A stretch of 64,000 nucleotides of DNA, taken from Mycolicibacterium setense. Its GTDB lineage: Bacteria; Actinomycetota; Actinomycetes; Mycobacteriales; Mycobacteriaceae. Every line of letters begins with the position of its first letter. The stretch's first letter is position 1. This document shows, piece after piece, positions 8,614-17,839 of this stretch. A program made the position numbers and the translations under genes. The stretch spans positions 372,001 to 436,000 of the forward strand of contig NZ_JTJW01000005.1 in NCBI RefSeq assembly GCF_000805385.1, in the 5' to 3' direction. The notes beneath the pieces are model-generated. The model was not told where the DNA came from, did not search any database, and saw nothing but the letters and a program-made list of their open reading frames with translations.

Positions 8614-8988
8614 ATGGCACGGCTCGTGGGCGTTGATCTTCCGCGCGACAAGCGCATGGAGATCGCGCTGACCTACATCTACGGCATCGGCCGTACCCGT
8701 TCGAACGAGATTCTCTCGGCGACGGGCATTGACAAGAACATGCGTACGAAGGACCTGACCGACGATCAGGTGACTGTTCTGCGCGATTACATCGAAGGCA
8801 ACCTCAAGGTTGAGGGTGACCTGCGCCGCGAGGTGCAGGCCGACATTCGCCGCAAGATCGAGATCGGCTGCTACCAGGGCCTGCGGCACCGCCGTGGCCT
8901 GCCGGTGCGCGGCCAGCGGACCAAGACCAACGCGCGTACCCGTAAGGGCCCGAAGCGCACCATCGCCGGCAAGAAGAAGGCTAGGTAA
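8614..8988 (+). CDS. rpsM: 30S ribosomal protein S13
   Basis: 124 residues, [20 protein letters not shown] to a basic tail ([13 protein letters not shown]), matching bacterial S13. An AAAAAGGAAACC ribosome site precedes the ATG at 8614. In-frame sequence upstream of this ATG does not resemble S13. The protein sits in the 30S head and contacts the P-site tRNA and the 50S subunit (intersubunit bridges). It is followed 6 bp later by rpsK. Confidence 0.98.
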   Translation: MARLVGVDLPRDKRMEIALTYIYGIGRTRSNEILSATGIDKNMRTKDLTDDQVTVLRDYIEGNLKVEGDLRREVQADIRRKIEIGCYQGLRHRRGLPVRGQRTKTNARTRKGPKRTIAGKKKAR

Positions 8989-8994
8989 CCCCCG

Positions 8995-9408
8995 ATGGCA
9001 CCACCGAAGAAGGCCGCGGGCGCCAAGCGCGGTAAGACCACCCGCCGCAGGGAAAAGAAGAACGTCCCGCACGGCGCCGCACACATCAAGAGCACGTTCA
9101 ACAACACGATCGTCTCGATCACCGACCCCCAGGGCAACGTCATCGCCTGGGCATCGTCGGGCCATGTCGGCTTCAAGGGTTCGCGTAAGTCGACCCCGTT
9201 CGCCGCGCAGCTGGCTGCCGAGAACGCCGCCCGCAAGGCACAGGAGCACGGCGTGAAGAAGGTCGACGTGTTCGTCAAGGGCCCGGGTTCGGGCCGCGAG
9301 ACCGCCATCCGTTCGCTGCAGGCCGCAGGCCTGGAGGTGGGCGCGATTTCCGACGTCACCCCGCAGCCGCACAACGGTTGCCGTCCGCCCAAGCGGCGCC
9401 GGGTCTAG
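8995..9408 (+). CDS. rpsK: 30S ribosomal protein S11
   Basis: 137 residues, [20 protein letters not shown], then the conserved [15 protein letters not shown] and the C-terminal [13 protein letters not shown]. The basic N-terminal tail is normal for actinobacteria. S11 lies on the 30S platform beside the mRNA Shine-Dalgarno region. It begins 6 bp after rpsM, is separated from rpsD by 23 bp, and is clearly co-transcribed with both. Confidence 0.98.
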   Translation: MAPPKKAAGAKRGKTTRRREKKNVPHGAAHIKSTFNNTIVSITDPQGNVIAWASSGHVGFKGSRKSTPFAAQLAAENAARKAQEHGVKKVDVFVKGPGSGRETAIRSLQAAGLEVGAISDVTPQPHNGCRPPKRRRV

Positions 9409-9431
9409 GTCGAGAAGGAGAAAACAGACTC

Positions 9432-10037
9432 ATGGCTCGTTATACCGGCCCCGCCACCCGCAAGTCGCGCCGTCTCGGCGTCGACCTGATCGGCGGAGAT
9501 CAGTCGTTCGAGAAGCGCCCCTACCCGCCCGGCCAGCACGGCCGCGCGCGGATCAAGGAGAGCGAGTACCGCACTCAGCTGCAGGAGAAGCAGAAGGCTC
9601 GCTTCACCTACGGCGTGCTGGAGAAGCAGTTCCGCAAGTACTACGAAGAGGCCAATCGCCAGTCGGGTAAGACCGGCGAGAACCTGCTCCAGATCCTGGA
9701 GAGCCGCCTGGACAACGTGGTGTACCGCGCCGGCCTGGCGCGCACCCGTCGGATGGCCCGCCAGCTGGTCAGCCACGGCCACTTCACCGTCAACGGTGTC
9801 AAGGTGAACATCCCGAGCTACCGGGTGTCGCAGTACGACATCATCGACATCAAGGAAAAGTCGCTCAACACCCTGCCGTTCGAGCTTTCTCGGCAGACCG
9901 CTGGTGAGCGTCCGATCCCGTCGTGGCTGCAGGTCGTCGGCGAACGCCAGCGCATCCTGGTGCACCAGCTGCCCGAGCGCGCGCAGATCCAGGTGCCGCT
10001 CACCGAACAGCTCATCGTCGAGTTCTACTCGAAGTAA
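9432..10037 (+). CDS. rpsD: 30S ribosomal protein S4
   Basis: 201 residues from ATG 9432 (MARYTGPATRKSRRLGVDLI), with a GAGAAGGAG ribosome site. The S4 RNA-binding domain covers about residues 90-150 (LESRLDNVVYRAGLARTRRMARQL). The usual N-terminal zinc-binding Cys residues are absent, so this is the zinc-free (C-) type. S4 nucleates 30S assembly and is the classic autoregulator of this operon in enterobacteria. Confidence 0.98.
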   Translation: MARYTGPATRKSRRLGVDLIGGDQSFEKRPYPPGQHGRARIKESEYRTQLQEKQKARFTYGVLEKQFRKYYEEANRQSGKTGENLLQILESRLDNVVYRAGLARTRRMARQLVSHGHFTVNGVKVNIPSYRVSQYDIIDIKEKSLNTLPFELSRQTAGERPIPSWLQVVGERQRILVHQLPERAQIQVPLTEQLIVEFYSK

Positions 10038-10064
10038 ATGACTTATCGGTCACCAGGCCGGTAG

Positions 10065-11168
<1,104 letters not shown>

Positions 11169-11179
11169 ACAATTCCGTC

Positions 11180-11205
11180 CCGGTCCTACCTGATACGGGG
11201 ACCGG
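11180..11205 (+). promoter_or_regulatory. Hairpin between rpoA and rplQ
   Basis: CCGGTCC (11180-11186) pairs perfectly with GGACCGG (11199-11205) across a 12-nt loop in the 59-bp gap between rpoA and rplQ. The rplQ ribosome site AGGAG follows about 9 nt downstream. No T run follows, so read-through with an RNA processing or stability role is more likely than full termination. Confidence 0.35.
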
Positions 11206-11227
11206 CCCCAATTAGGAGATAGTCGCA

Positions 11228-11782
11228 ATGCCCAAACCCACAAAGGGTCCTCGCCTCGGCGGGTCGTCCTCGCACCAGAAGGCGCTCCTGGCCAACCTGG
11301 CCACGGCGCTGTTCGAGCATGGCCGCATCAAGACGACTGAGCCGAAGGCCCGGGCTTTGCGTCCGTACGCCGAGAAGCTGATCACCCACGCCAAGAAGGG
11401 TGAACTGCACAACCGGCGTGAGGTGATGAAGAAGATCCGCGACAAGGACGTCGTGCACGTCCTGTTCGCCGAGATCGGTCCTTTCTTCGCCGATCGCGAG
11501 GGCGGCTATACCCGCATCATCAAGGTCGAGAACCGCAAGGGTGACAACGCCCCCATGGCCGTGATCGAGCTGGTGCGGGAGAAGACCGTGACCTCCGAGG
11601 CGGACCGCGCTCGTCGCGCCGCCGCCGCGCAGGCCAAGGCCGCTGAGGCTCCCAAGGCTGAAGAGGCTCCCAAGGCTGACGAGGCTGAGGAGACCCCCGA
11701 GGTCGAAGCGACCGAGGCTCCTGAGGCCGAGGCGACCGAAGAGGTCGAGGCCAAGGATGAGGCTGACGAAGCCAAGTCCTGA
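11228..11782 (+). CDS. rplQ: 50S ribosomal protein L17 with acidic C-terminal extension
   Basis: 184 residues. The conserved L17 core is [20 protein letters not shown] to about residue 120. It is followed by some 60 residues of Ala/Glu/Lys-rich low-complexity tail with repeated [12 protein letters not shown] units. Such tails are usual in mycobacterial L17 and are disordered. An AGGAG ribosome site precedes the ATG. L17 lies near the exit-tunnel side of the 50S subunit. This is the last ribosomal gene of the operon; truA begins 8-17 bp later. Confidence 0.97.
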   Translation: MPKPTKGPRLGGSSSHQKALLANLATALFEHGRIKTTEPKARALRPYAEKLITHAKKGELHNRREVMKKIRDKDVVHVLFAEIGPFFADREGGYTRIIKVENRKGDNAPMAVIELVREKTVTSEADRARRAAAAQAKAAEAPKAEEAPKADEAEETPEVEATEAPEAEATEEVEAKDEADEAKS

Positions 11783-11797
11783 CCAGGCAGTGAACGA

Positions 11798-11829
11798 CAT
11801 GCCCGCCATCGATTCCGGTGGCGGGCATG
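11798..11829 (+). promoter_or_regulatory. 11-bp perfect hairpin covering the truA start
   Basis: CATGCCCGCCA (11798-11808) pairs perfectly with TGGCGGGCATG (11819-11829) across a 10-nt loop, 15 bp after the rplQ stop. The likely truA ATG (11799-11801) lies inside the left arm. No T run follows. It could be a U-less terminator of the ribosomal operon, or a structure that blocks truA translation unless opened by ribosomes leaving rplQ. Confidence 0.6.
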
Positions 11830-12671
11830 TCGCATCTATCCGCCTGCGGCTCGACATTGCCTATGAAGGCACTGATTTCGCCGGCTGGGCAGTGCAGGCC
11901 GGTCAGCGCACCGTTGCCGGGGTGATCGACGAGGCGCTCTCGACGGTGTTCCGGACGCCGGTGGTGACCCGCACCGCGGGGCGGACCGACACCGGGGTGC
12001 ACGCCACGGGTCAGGTCGCCCACGTCGACGTCCCAGCCGACGCACTTCCACACGCGTACCCACGGACCACCCGCTCTGGCGATGCCGAATTCACCCCGCT
12101 GGTACGGCGTTTGGCGCGGCTGCTGCCGACCGACGTCCGGATCCGCGACATCGTGCGGGCGCCGGCTGGCTTCGATGCCAGGTTCTCGGCACTGCGCCGG
12201 CACTACACCTACCGGCTCAGTCTCGCGCCCTACGGGGTCGAGCCGGCCGAAGCGCGGTTCGTCACACCGTGGACCAAACCGCTCGACCTCGACGCGATGG
12301 CTGCGGCGTCGCGGGAACTGTTGGGGCTCAACGATTTCGCGGCGTTCTGCCGTCACCGTCCCGGTGCCACGACCATCCGTGAGCTGCAGCGGCTGGAGTG
12401 GATACGGGACGGTTTCTACGTCACGGCGTATGTCACCGCGGATGCCTTCTGCTGGAACATGGTTCGCTCGTTGGTCGGCGCGATGCTGGCCGTGGGGGAG
12501 GGCAGACGGTCACCTGAGTGGACCGCCGGCCTGTTGAACGAGACCAACCGGTCCAGTGATTTCGCCGCTGCCCCTGCCCGCGGGCTCACCCTGGTGCAGG
12601 TCGACTACCCGGCTGATGACGAGCTCGAAGCCCGCAACTTGATCACCAGAGACGTGCGGACGGCTGACTGA
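11799..12671 (+). CDS. truA: tRNA pseudouridine synthase A
   Basis: 290 residues from ATG 11799; a GTG at 11790 would add three. It isomerises U38-U40 in the tRNA anticodon stem. The catalytic Asp lies in the motif [17 protein letters not shown]. Other conserved blocks are [31 protein letters not shown] and NDFAAFCRH. It is the last gene of the operon, as in other actinobacteria. The start codon lies within a strong hairpin (11798-11829), and no good Shine-Dalgarno is visible, so translation may depend on coupling to rplQ. Confidence 0.95.
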   Translation: MPAIDSGGGHVASIRLRLDIAYEGTDFAGWAVQAGQRTVAGVIDEALSTVFRTPVVTRTAGRTDTGVHATGQVAHVDVPADALPHAYPRTTRSGDAEFTPLVRRLARLLPTDVRIRDIVRAPAGFDARFSALRRHYTYRLSLAPYGVEPAEARFVTPWTKPLDLDAMAAASRELLGLNDFAAFCRHRPGATTIRELQRLEWIRDGFYVTAYVTADAFCWNMVRSLVGAMLAVGEGRRSPEWTAGLLNETNRSSDFAAAPARGLTLVQVDYPADDELEARNLITRDVRTAD

Positions 12672-12679
12672 TCCAGACA

Positions 12680-12749
12680 CTGTGACGAATGTGTATGTTG
12701 TTGTGCTGGATTCGCGGATCTGGCGCAAGAGACGCCACATTCGTCACAG
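12680..12749. repeat. 14-bp inverted repeat at the truA / DUF559 convergence
   Basis: CTGTGACGAATGTG (12680-12693) is perfectly inverted as CACATTCGTCACAG (12736-12749) around 42 bp. The inner 42 bp hold a second small stem (TGGCG/CGCCA at 12721-12737). The right arm contains the stop codon of the DUF559 gene on the minus strand. It could work as a bidirectional terminator for two convergent genes. The long arms and spacer are also compatible with a small mobile palindromic element. Confidence 0.6.
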
Positions 12750-13646
12750 GGTCGCGGATCCATCTAGTGTGCGTTGCGCGGTCAGCAGCTTTCGCCGCAC
12801 TCGTTCGACGAAGCTGCCCGGGCCTGAGACCATCGATTCGGTAACCCAAACCACGGTCCAGCCATACGATTCGAGTTCGGCCGTGTGCGAGTGCACCCAC
12901 GTTCGGTAGCCAACAGAATCCTTCTCCTCGTCGCACTCGACGGCCACTTTCAATCGAGGCCAGCCCATCGCCGCTCGAGTCCACACCTGGCCCCACTGGT
13001 CATGGAACGGGATCTGAGTTCGCAGTCCTGGTATGCCCATGTTCCACAGCTGCAGTCGGGTTCGGGTCTCTAGCGGTGATTCGGCACCCCCATCGGCCTG
13101 TGCGAGCGACACCCGAAGACGGTCAATACCCCGAATCCCCCGATTCGCCTCGGCCAATTTCCACACCTCATCGGGGTCGATTCCAGACTTGTTCAACAAC
13201 GCATCCAAGATGGGAACTGCTTCGTCCCGGGGCAACAAGCGGCCCAGGTCAAGAATTGTCCGCGCAACTGTGGTGACGCGCATCCCATCGACCTGGCAAA
13301 CATCATCTGGTGCAAGACAATACGAGCGCACGCGGAGGCGGTCCGGGGAGTGGCAGTTTGTTCGAACTATCTCGGCCGGGGCTTGGACGTCCAACCACTC
13401 GATGCCGTGCACCGCCGCTGCGGATACCCCGCACAACACGGCCTCGGGCCCCGCGAACAACCACGCTGCCTGGGCACGCAAGATCGGCGTGAGGGCGATA
13501 TCGTTCGGCAGATAGACATTGCGGTAGATGGCGCGGTAATTCGTCCGCAGTTCATGGGCCGTGACCAGCCCCGCATGTGTGGCCACACTTCCCAGGAAGG
13601 GACTGGCCGGCATGCCGGGAAATGCGCCAAGCGATCGTGCGTTCAC
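12744..13646 (-). CDS. DUF559/Vsr-like PD-(D/E)XK-fold protein, first copy
   Basis: 300 residues from GTG 13646; an ATG at 13613 (MPASPFLGS) matches the start of the second copy better and would give 289. The N-terminal half resembles an AbiEi-like helix-rich domain (VLCGVSAAAVHGIEW). The C-terminal half resembles DUF559 nuclease-fold proteins (MGWPRLKVAVECDEEKDSVGYR). The expected Asp before MGWP is Ala here (TRAAMGWP), while the Glu in VAVE is kept, so nuclease activity is doubtful. It is a distant paralogue of the gene at 44474-45322. Its 3' end lies in the 12680-12749 inverted repeat. Function unknown. Confidence 0.75.
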   Translation of the reverse strand: MNARSLGAFPGMPASPFLGSVATHAGLVTAHELRTNYRAIYRNVYLPNDIALTPILRAQAAWLFAGPEAVLCGVSAAAVHGIEWLDVQAPAEIVRTNCHSPDRLRVRSYCLAPDDVCQVDGMRVTTVARTILDLGRLLPRDEAVPILDALLNKSGIDPDEVWKLAEANRGIRGIDRLRVSLAQADGGAESPLETRTRLQLWNMGIPGLRTQIPFHDQWGQVWTRAAMGWPRLKVAVECDEEKDSVGYRTWVHSHTAELESYGWTVVWVTESMVSGPGSFVERVRRKLLTAQRTLDGSATL

Positions 13647-13866
13647 GGCCCCAGCATCAACGCGGCGACCGACAATCCGCGCATCTCACCCGGAAGTTAT
13701 CCACAGGTGCTCTAGGGCTCGGCCAACGATAGTTCGTCCGAGACCCTGTGGCGAACCTGTAGGTTCCGGTGCCGATTTCGCCGTTCTGCCGCAACAGGCT
13801 GCAAGTTCGGCGCAGGGCGCAACATCGTCCATAGTGAAGTTGGCCGAGGGCGATTGCCCACAGCCC

Positions 13867-14529
13867 TCAGAGCCGGGCGGAGACGAACCTGGCCGCCTGG
13901 GCCACCATCCCAGACCGGATATAGCCGGGCGCCAGGTGATCCTGCCACCCGGCCCGCCAGTTGTACGGGCTGCTCGGATTGCAGATCGGATCATCGGAGT
14001 GGCACAAGTCGATGGTGCGGTTCTGATATGCGGGGTTCAGCAGCGTGATCGGTGCGGCCCAGTTGGCCCCGTTGCCGAACAGTGCGACAGCCGCGACGTG
14101 CCGGTCGGTGCCCTTGGGTAGCGGGCTGTTGAAGGTGAACGCCGAGATGGGCATCGCCAGAATCAGATCGGTTGCGACAGCGCCGAGCGAATAGCCGCCG
14201 AGTATGAGCCGGGTTCGGGGGCAGTTGCGCGTCATCCACTGCACGTGGCGGCTCATGTCATTGGCGGCCACGTCGGCCTGGGTGTCGGCCGGGTACTTCA
14301 CCGAATAGAGGGCGACGTTCGGGCCGCGCAGGGCCCGCAGTGCGTTGACGAACGCAGCACCGACCTGCCCGGGACCTGGGGGCTCCATGCGGCCGCGGGC
14401 GAACACCACCTCCGCCGGCGGGCACGTGGCGGCCTTCGCGGCGCCGATCATGCTGGGCGCCACCGCCATTGGTACCACAACGGCACTGAGGGCAGTGATC
14501 AGTGCGGCCGACATCCGACGGCCAATCAC
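13867..14529 (-). CDS. Secreted cutinase-like esterase (first of four)
   Basis: 220 residues with a signal peptide (cleavage likely after AAKA, residues 30-34). Alpha/beta hydrolase fold: nucleophile S114 in GGYSLGA, likely Asp in CHSDDPIC (179/180) and His198 (WQDHLAPGY). Cys pairs expected for cutinases are present (C36, C103, C176, C183). Mycobacterial cutinase-like proteins hydrolyse esters or lipids at the cell envelope. It is last in a same-strand run of four cutinase genes. A -10-like TACCAT (14537-14542) sits 7 nt before the GTG, so it may also have its own leaderless transcript. Confidence 0.9.
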   Translation of the reverse strand: MIGRRMSAALITALSAVVVPMAVAPSMIGAAKAATCPPAEVVFARGRMEPPGPGQVGAAFVNALRALRGPNVALYSVKYPADTQADVAANDMSRHVQWMTRNCPRTRLILGGYSLGAVATDLILAMPISAFTFNSPLPKGTDRHVAAVALFGNGANWAAPITLLNPAYQNRTIDLCHSDDPICNPSSPYNWRAGWQDHLAPGYIRSGMVAQAARFVSARL

Positions 14530-14536
14530 GCATTAG

Positions 14537-14542
14537 ATGGTA
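14537..14542 (-). promoter_or_regulatory. -10 element for a leaderless cutinase transcript
   Basis: On the minus strand TACCAT ends 7 nt before the GTG at 14529, with no Shine-Dalgarno between. This suggests a leaderless mRNA for the last cutinase, separate from any read-through from the upstream cutinases, which lie 76 bp away. No clear -35 was found. Confidence 0.4.
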
Positions 14543-14605
14543 TTGACGAGCCCGTAGAGAATGGGTGCCGGTCCGGCAACGATCCGGCGTCGAACTACTT
14601 CTGGA

Positions 14606-15310
14606 TCAGACCCGCGTGGCGACGAAATCTGCGGCCTGGTTGACCATCCCGCCGTCGATGTAGGCGCCCGCCAGGTGATCGGGCCAGTTGTTCTTCCAGG
14701 TATCGGGGTCGGCCGGATTGCAGATCGGATCGGCGCCGTGGCACAACTCGATGGTCCGGTCGGCATAGACCGGGCTGAAGCGGGTGATGGGACCGACCCA
14801 TGCGGCGCCGTTGCCGAACAGGGCGACCGCGGCGATGTGGCCGTCGGCGCCTGCGGCGAGTGGGGTCTTGAAACCGAAGCCGGTGAACGGAACGGCCAGC
14901 ACCACATCGGCGACCGCCGCACCCAGCGAGTACCCGCCGACCACCAACCGGGTGTCCGGGCAGTTGTTCATCATGTACTGGATGTGCTGGCTCATGTCGT
15001 TGGCGCCGATGTCGACTTCGTTGTCAGCCGGGTACCGGACGGCGTAGACGCCGATGTTCTTGTCGGTCTTGGCGCGCAGCGCGTTGACGAACGCGTTTCC
15101 GAGGGTGCCGACGCCTGCGGGTTCGGTTCGACCCCGGGCGAACACCACCTCGACTGATGGGCACGGGGCGGCGTTGGCGACCGCCACAGTTCCGGGCAGG
15201 AGGGCAGACGTGACCGGTAGGACGGCAGCAGCCGCCGCGAAGATGGCAGCCACACCGATCCAACGCCGAAGCAGTCCGGTTACGTGGCTTTGGATGGGAA
15301 GTTCGACCAC
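14606..15310 (-). CDS. Secreted cutinase-like esterase (second)
   Basis: 234 residues from GTG 15310. A membrane-targeting N-terminus with an Ala-rich hydrophobic core (residues 16-38) ends near VANAAPC. Catalytic residues by motif are S128 (GGYSLGA), D194 (CHGADPIC) and H212 (WPDHLAGAY). It is most like the first copy (13867-14529), sharing GYSLG, the long loop before the His, and DHLAxxYI. These two therefore form one subgroup, while copies three and four (GYSQG) form another. The exact substrate is unknown. Confidence 0.9.
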   Translation of the reverse strand: MVELPIQSHVTGLLRRWIGVAAIFAAAAAVLPVTSALLPGTVAVANAAPCPSVEVVFARGRTEPAGVGTLGNAFVNALRAKTDKNIGVYAVRYPADNEVDIGANDMSQHIQYMMNNCPDTRLVVGGYSLGAAVADVVLAVPFTGFGFKTPLAAGADGHIAAVALFGNGAAWVGPITRFSPVYADRTIELCHGADPICNPADPDTWKNNWPDHLAGAYIDGGMVNQAADFVATRV

Positions 15311-15334
15311 CTAAGCGATCGTAGCGGACGCGGG

Positions 15335-16000
15335 CTACAACAGACCGGCAACGAAGTTCGCGGCATCGTTGGCCGGCCCTTCGTACGCCCGGTGTGCCGG
15401 GACACTGTCGCCGTCGCCGCAGACCGGATCGCCGGGGTTGCACAGGTCGATGGCACGGCCTCCGTACACCGGGCTGGAGGTCAGCGGCAGGCCGAGCTTG
15501 GCCGACGGGTTGCCGAAGACGGCGACCGCGGCGACGTGCTCGGGGACGTTCGGCGGCAGCGGCGCGGTGAATCCGATGGCCGGGAACGGGACGGCGGCAA
15601 TCACGTCGATCACCGCGGCGCCCTGGGAGTAACCGCCCAGCACCAGTCGGGTATCGGGGCAGTTGTCCACCATCCACTGGATGTGGCCGGAGGCGTCGTT
15701 GGCGCCACCCGCAGCCGCGAGGAAGTCGTAGCTGGCGGGATAGTTCACGGCATAGGCGCTGACGGAACGACCGCCGACCTTGTTGCGCAGCGAATTGACG
15801 AACGCATTGCCGATCCGGCCGAGGCCAGGCGTGTCGTTGGTGCCACGCGCGAAGACCACCTCGATGTCGGAGCAGGCGGCCGAGGCCACCGGCAGTACCG
15901 ACGAGGACGTCGGTAACACGACGGGTGCGGTGACGGCGAAGGCAGCGGTCAGCGCCGCCGCCGCGAACACGGTGCAGCGACGAACAAGATCAATGGCCAC
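15335..16000 (-). CDS. Secreted cutinase-like esterase (third)
   Basis: 221 residues from GTG 16000, with a signal peptide ending near PVASA. It has S125 in GGYSQGA, D191 in CNPGDPVC and H203 (VPAHRAYE). The ARGTNDTPGLGRIGNAF and VNYPASYDFLAA blocks are nearly shared with the fourth copy. Spacing is 24 bp on both sides, consistent with one transcript running from the gene at 16699 leftwards. Expected to act on esters at the cell surface or in the medium. Confidence 0.92.
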   Translation of the reverse strand: MAIDLVRRCTVFAAAALTAAFAVTAPVVLPTSSSVLPVASAACSDIEVVFARGTNDTPGLGRIGNAFVNSLRNKVGGRSVSAYAVNYPASYDFLAAAGGANDASGHIQWMVDNCPDTRLVLGGYSQGAAVIDVIAAVPFPAIGFTAPLPPNVPEHVAAVAVFGNPSAKLGLPLTSSPVYGGRAIDLCNPGDPVCGDGDSVPAHRAYEGPANDAANFVAGLL

Positions 16001-16024
16001 ACCGAATCCTAACGTCTTTTGCTG

Positions 16025-16699
16025 TCAGACGATTCCCGCGACGAAGTTGGCGGCCTGATCCGCCATGCCGGAGGTCACATAATCGCTGTGCGCGAACGGG
16101 TTCCGGCCGCGCGAGCAGATCGGGTCCCCGTCCTTGCAGAGGTCGATCGCCTTGCCTCCGAACACCGACGAGGTGATCGGAAGGCCGAACTTGGCCGACG
16201 GGTTGCCGAACACGGCCACGGCGGCGATCTGGGGCACGAGATCGCCTGCGAGCGGGGGCGCCGATCCGATTTCGCCGACCCTGTTGCCCAGCGGCGGGAT
16301 GCCGGCCAGCATGTCCACCACCGCGGCGCCCTGCGAGTAGCCGCCGAGCACAACCCGGGTGGACGGGCAGGTGGATGCGAGTGTGGCGATGCGGTTGGCG
16401 GCGTCGGTGGCGCCGTCGGCTGCGGCCAGGAAGTCGTAGCTGGCCGGGTAGTTCACCGCATAGGTGCTGACGGTGCGGCCGCCGAGCCGTGAGCTCAGCC
16501 CGTCGGCGAAGGCCTGTCCGGGGCGGCCGAGGCCCGGTGCGTCATTGGTGCCGCGGGCGAAGATGACCTCGATGTCGGAGCACGGTTCGGCCGCGGCGGG
16601 CGCGGCCAGCGCCAGCGGGAAAGCCGCACTGACCAGGGTTGAGACGATCGCGGCCACCCGGGCCGACTTCCGGAGGAGACTCACGGGGGACATAGTCAC
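16025..16699 (-). CDS. Secreted cutinase-like esterase (fourth, promoter-proximal)
   Basis: 224 residues from GTG 16699 (or ATG 16693), with a signal peptide ending near APAAAEPC. The catalytic set is S122 (GGYSQGA), D192 (CKDGDPIC) and H204 (FAHSDYV). It is the first gene of the four-cutinase run in the direction of transcription. Its upstream DNA holds a perfect 14-bp palindrome 9 bp before the start. M. tuberculosis keeps two cutinases (Rv3451, Rv3452) at the same position between truA and ESX-4, so this locus is expanded here. Confidence 0.92.
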   Translation of the reverse strand: MTMSPVSLLRKSARVAAIVSTLVSAAFPLALAAPAAAEPCSDIEVIFARGTNDAPGLGRPGQAFADGLSSRLGGRTVSTYAVNYPASYDFLAAADGATDAANRIATLASTCPSTRVVLGGYSQGAAVVDMLAGIPPLGNRVGEIGSAPPLAGDLVPQIAAVAVFGNPSAKFGLPITSSVFGGKAIDLCKDGDPICSRGRNPFAHSDYVTSGMADQAANFVAGIV

Positions 16700-16708
16700 A
16701 CAAAATGG

Positions 16709-16722
16709 TTAGCCGCGGCTAA
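16709..16722. promoter_or_regulatory. Perfect 14-bp palindrome upstream of the cutinase run
   Basis: TTAGCCGCGGCTAA is its own reverse complement. It spans the stop codon of the EamA gene (16719-16721) and lies 9 bp upstream of the first cutinase start. Candidate operator for the cutinase operon; because of its position it could equally be part of a weak terminator. No T run follows on either strand. Confidence 0.45.
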
Positions 16723-17756
16723 TCGTTTGCCCGTTCGGATGTCTCCTGCAGGGCCATATCGGGCCAGGTCGCGAGCTCGACTTGGCTGACGGCCTCCGGA
16801 TCGGGCTGCTCGCTACGGTCGCCCTGGCGGGCGACGGCCAAACCGGCCAGCACCACTGCGCCGCCGACGGCCTGGCTCACCGACATGGCCTCGCCGAGCA
16901 TGATCCACGCGATCAGGACCGCGAACAGCACTTCTGACAGGCCGACCAGAGAGGCGAAGCGCGGTTTGAGTCTGGCGATGCCGACGATGCCCAAGGTGTA
17001 GGCCAGCGCGGTGGGAATGAGGCCCAGTGCGATCACCGGCACCAGCCACGCGGTGGTGTGCCCGGCGATGCTGACGGAGTTGGTGGTGAACGTCAGCGGC
17101 ATGACGCCGGTGACGCCGAGGAGCGTCACGGCCGCGGTTCCGACGATCAAGCCGCCGGCGGCCAGGCTGATGGGGCTGAGCCCGTCGCCATCGGTGCTGG
17201 CCTTGTTGGACATCATGAAGTAGCAGGCGGCGCACACGGCGGCGGCCAGTCCCCAGCTGACGCCGGTCAGGTTGATGTGGGCGCCGCTGAACACGTCGAG
17301 CACCAGGACGATGCCGGCGACGGCAACGGCCACGCCGCCGAATGTCATGGCGCTGGGGCGGTTCCGGGTGGTGGCCCACACCCAGCCGACGACGAGGATC
17401 GGCGCGGTGTACTCCAGGAGCAGAGCCACGCCGACGGAAAGGTGCGCGACCGCGTTGTAGTAGCAGAGTTGCGCGCCTGCGATCGGGAACACCCCGTAGG
17501 CGACGACGGTCCGGGCGTGGGCGCGCACCTCACGGATCCAGCCGGGGCGGACGACGGAGGCGAAGGCGGCCATCATGAGCGCGCCACCGGCGAGCCGGGC
17601 CGTGACGGCCGCGGTGGGACTCCAGCCGGCTTCCATCAGGGCTTTGGCGAAGGGGCCCGACGAGCCGAACGCGAGCGCGGAGCTGACGGCGAACAGCAGG
17701 CCGATCCGGAAGTGGTTGTCGGCGGTCGTGCGGTCGAGCTGGGCTTCGGCAGTCAT
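16719..17756 (-). CDS. EamA/DMT-family transporter
   Basis: 345 residues from ATG 17756, chosen because GGAGGT lies at ideal spacing; an in-frame ATG at 17783 has none. Ten predicted membrane segments form two EamA repeats (GLLFAVSSALAFGSSGPFAK; LLLEYTAPILVVGWVW). This is the drug/metabolite transporter family, which exports amino acids or small metabolites across the inner membrane. The soluble C-terminal tail is about 40 residues. A CGNR-type regulator is divergently transcribed from the adjacent region, suggesting control of this exporter. Confidence 0.88.
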   Translation of the reverse strand: MTAEAQLDRTTADNHFRIGLLFAVSSALAFGSSGPFAKALMEAGWSPTAAVTARLAGGALMMAAFASVVRPGWIREVRAHARTVVAYGVFPIAGAQLCYYNAVAHLSVGVALLLEYTAPILVVGWVWATTRNRPSAMTFGGVAVAVAGIVLVLDVFSGAHINLTGVSWGLAAAVCAACYFMMSNKASTDGDGLSPISLAAGGLIVGTAAVTLLGVTGVMPLTFTTNSVSIAGHTTAWLVPVIALGLIPTALAYTLGIVGIARLKPRFASLVGLSEVLFAVLIAWIMLGEAMSVSQAVGGAVVLAGLAVARQGDRSEQPDPEAVSQVELATWPDMALQETSERAND

Positions 17757-17839
17757 CGGGTACACCTCCCTGGGGCGTGTCATGAGTAAAGTCGACTATG
17801 GTAATGACGGTAGGGCAGACGCTACGGCGACAGGGGGTC
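17757..17839. promoter_or_regulatory. Divergent promoter region between exporter and CGNR regulator
   Basis: An 83-bp region separates the two start codons. It includes the GGAGGT ribosome site of the exporter (minus strand) and AGGGGG for the regulator (plus strand). TATGGT at 17797-17802 is a -10-like sequence on the plus strand. Such compact divergent layouts usually hold the operator of the regulator. No clear palindrome was found. Confidence 0.4.
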
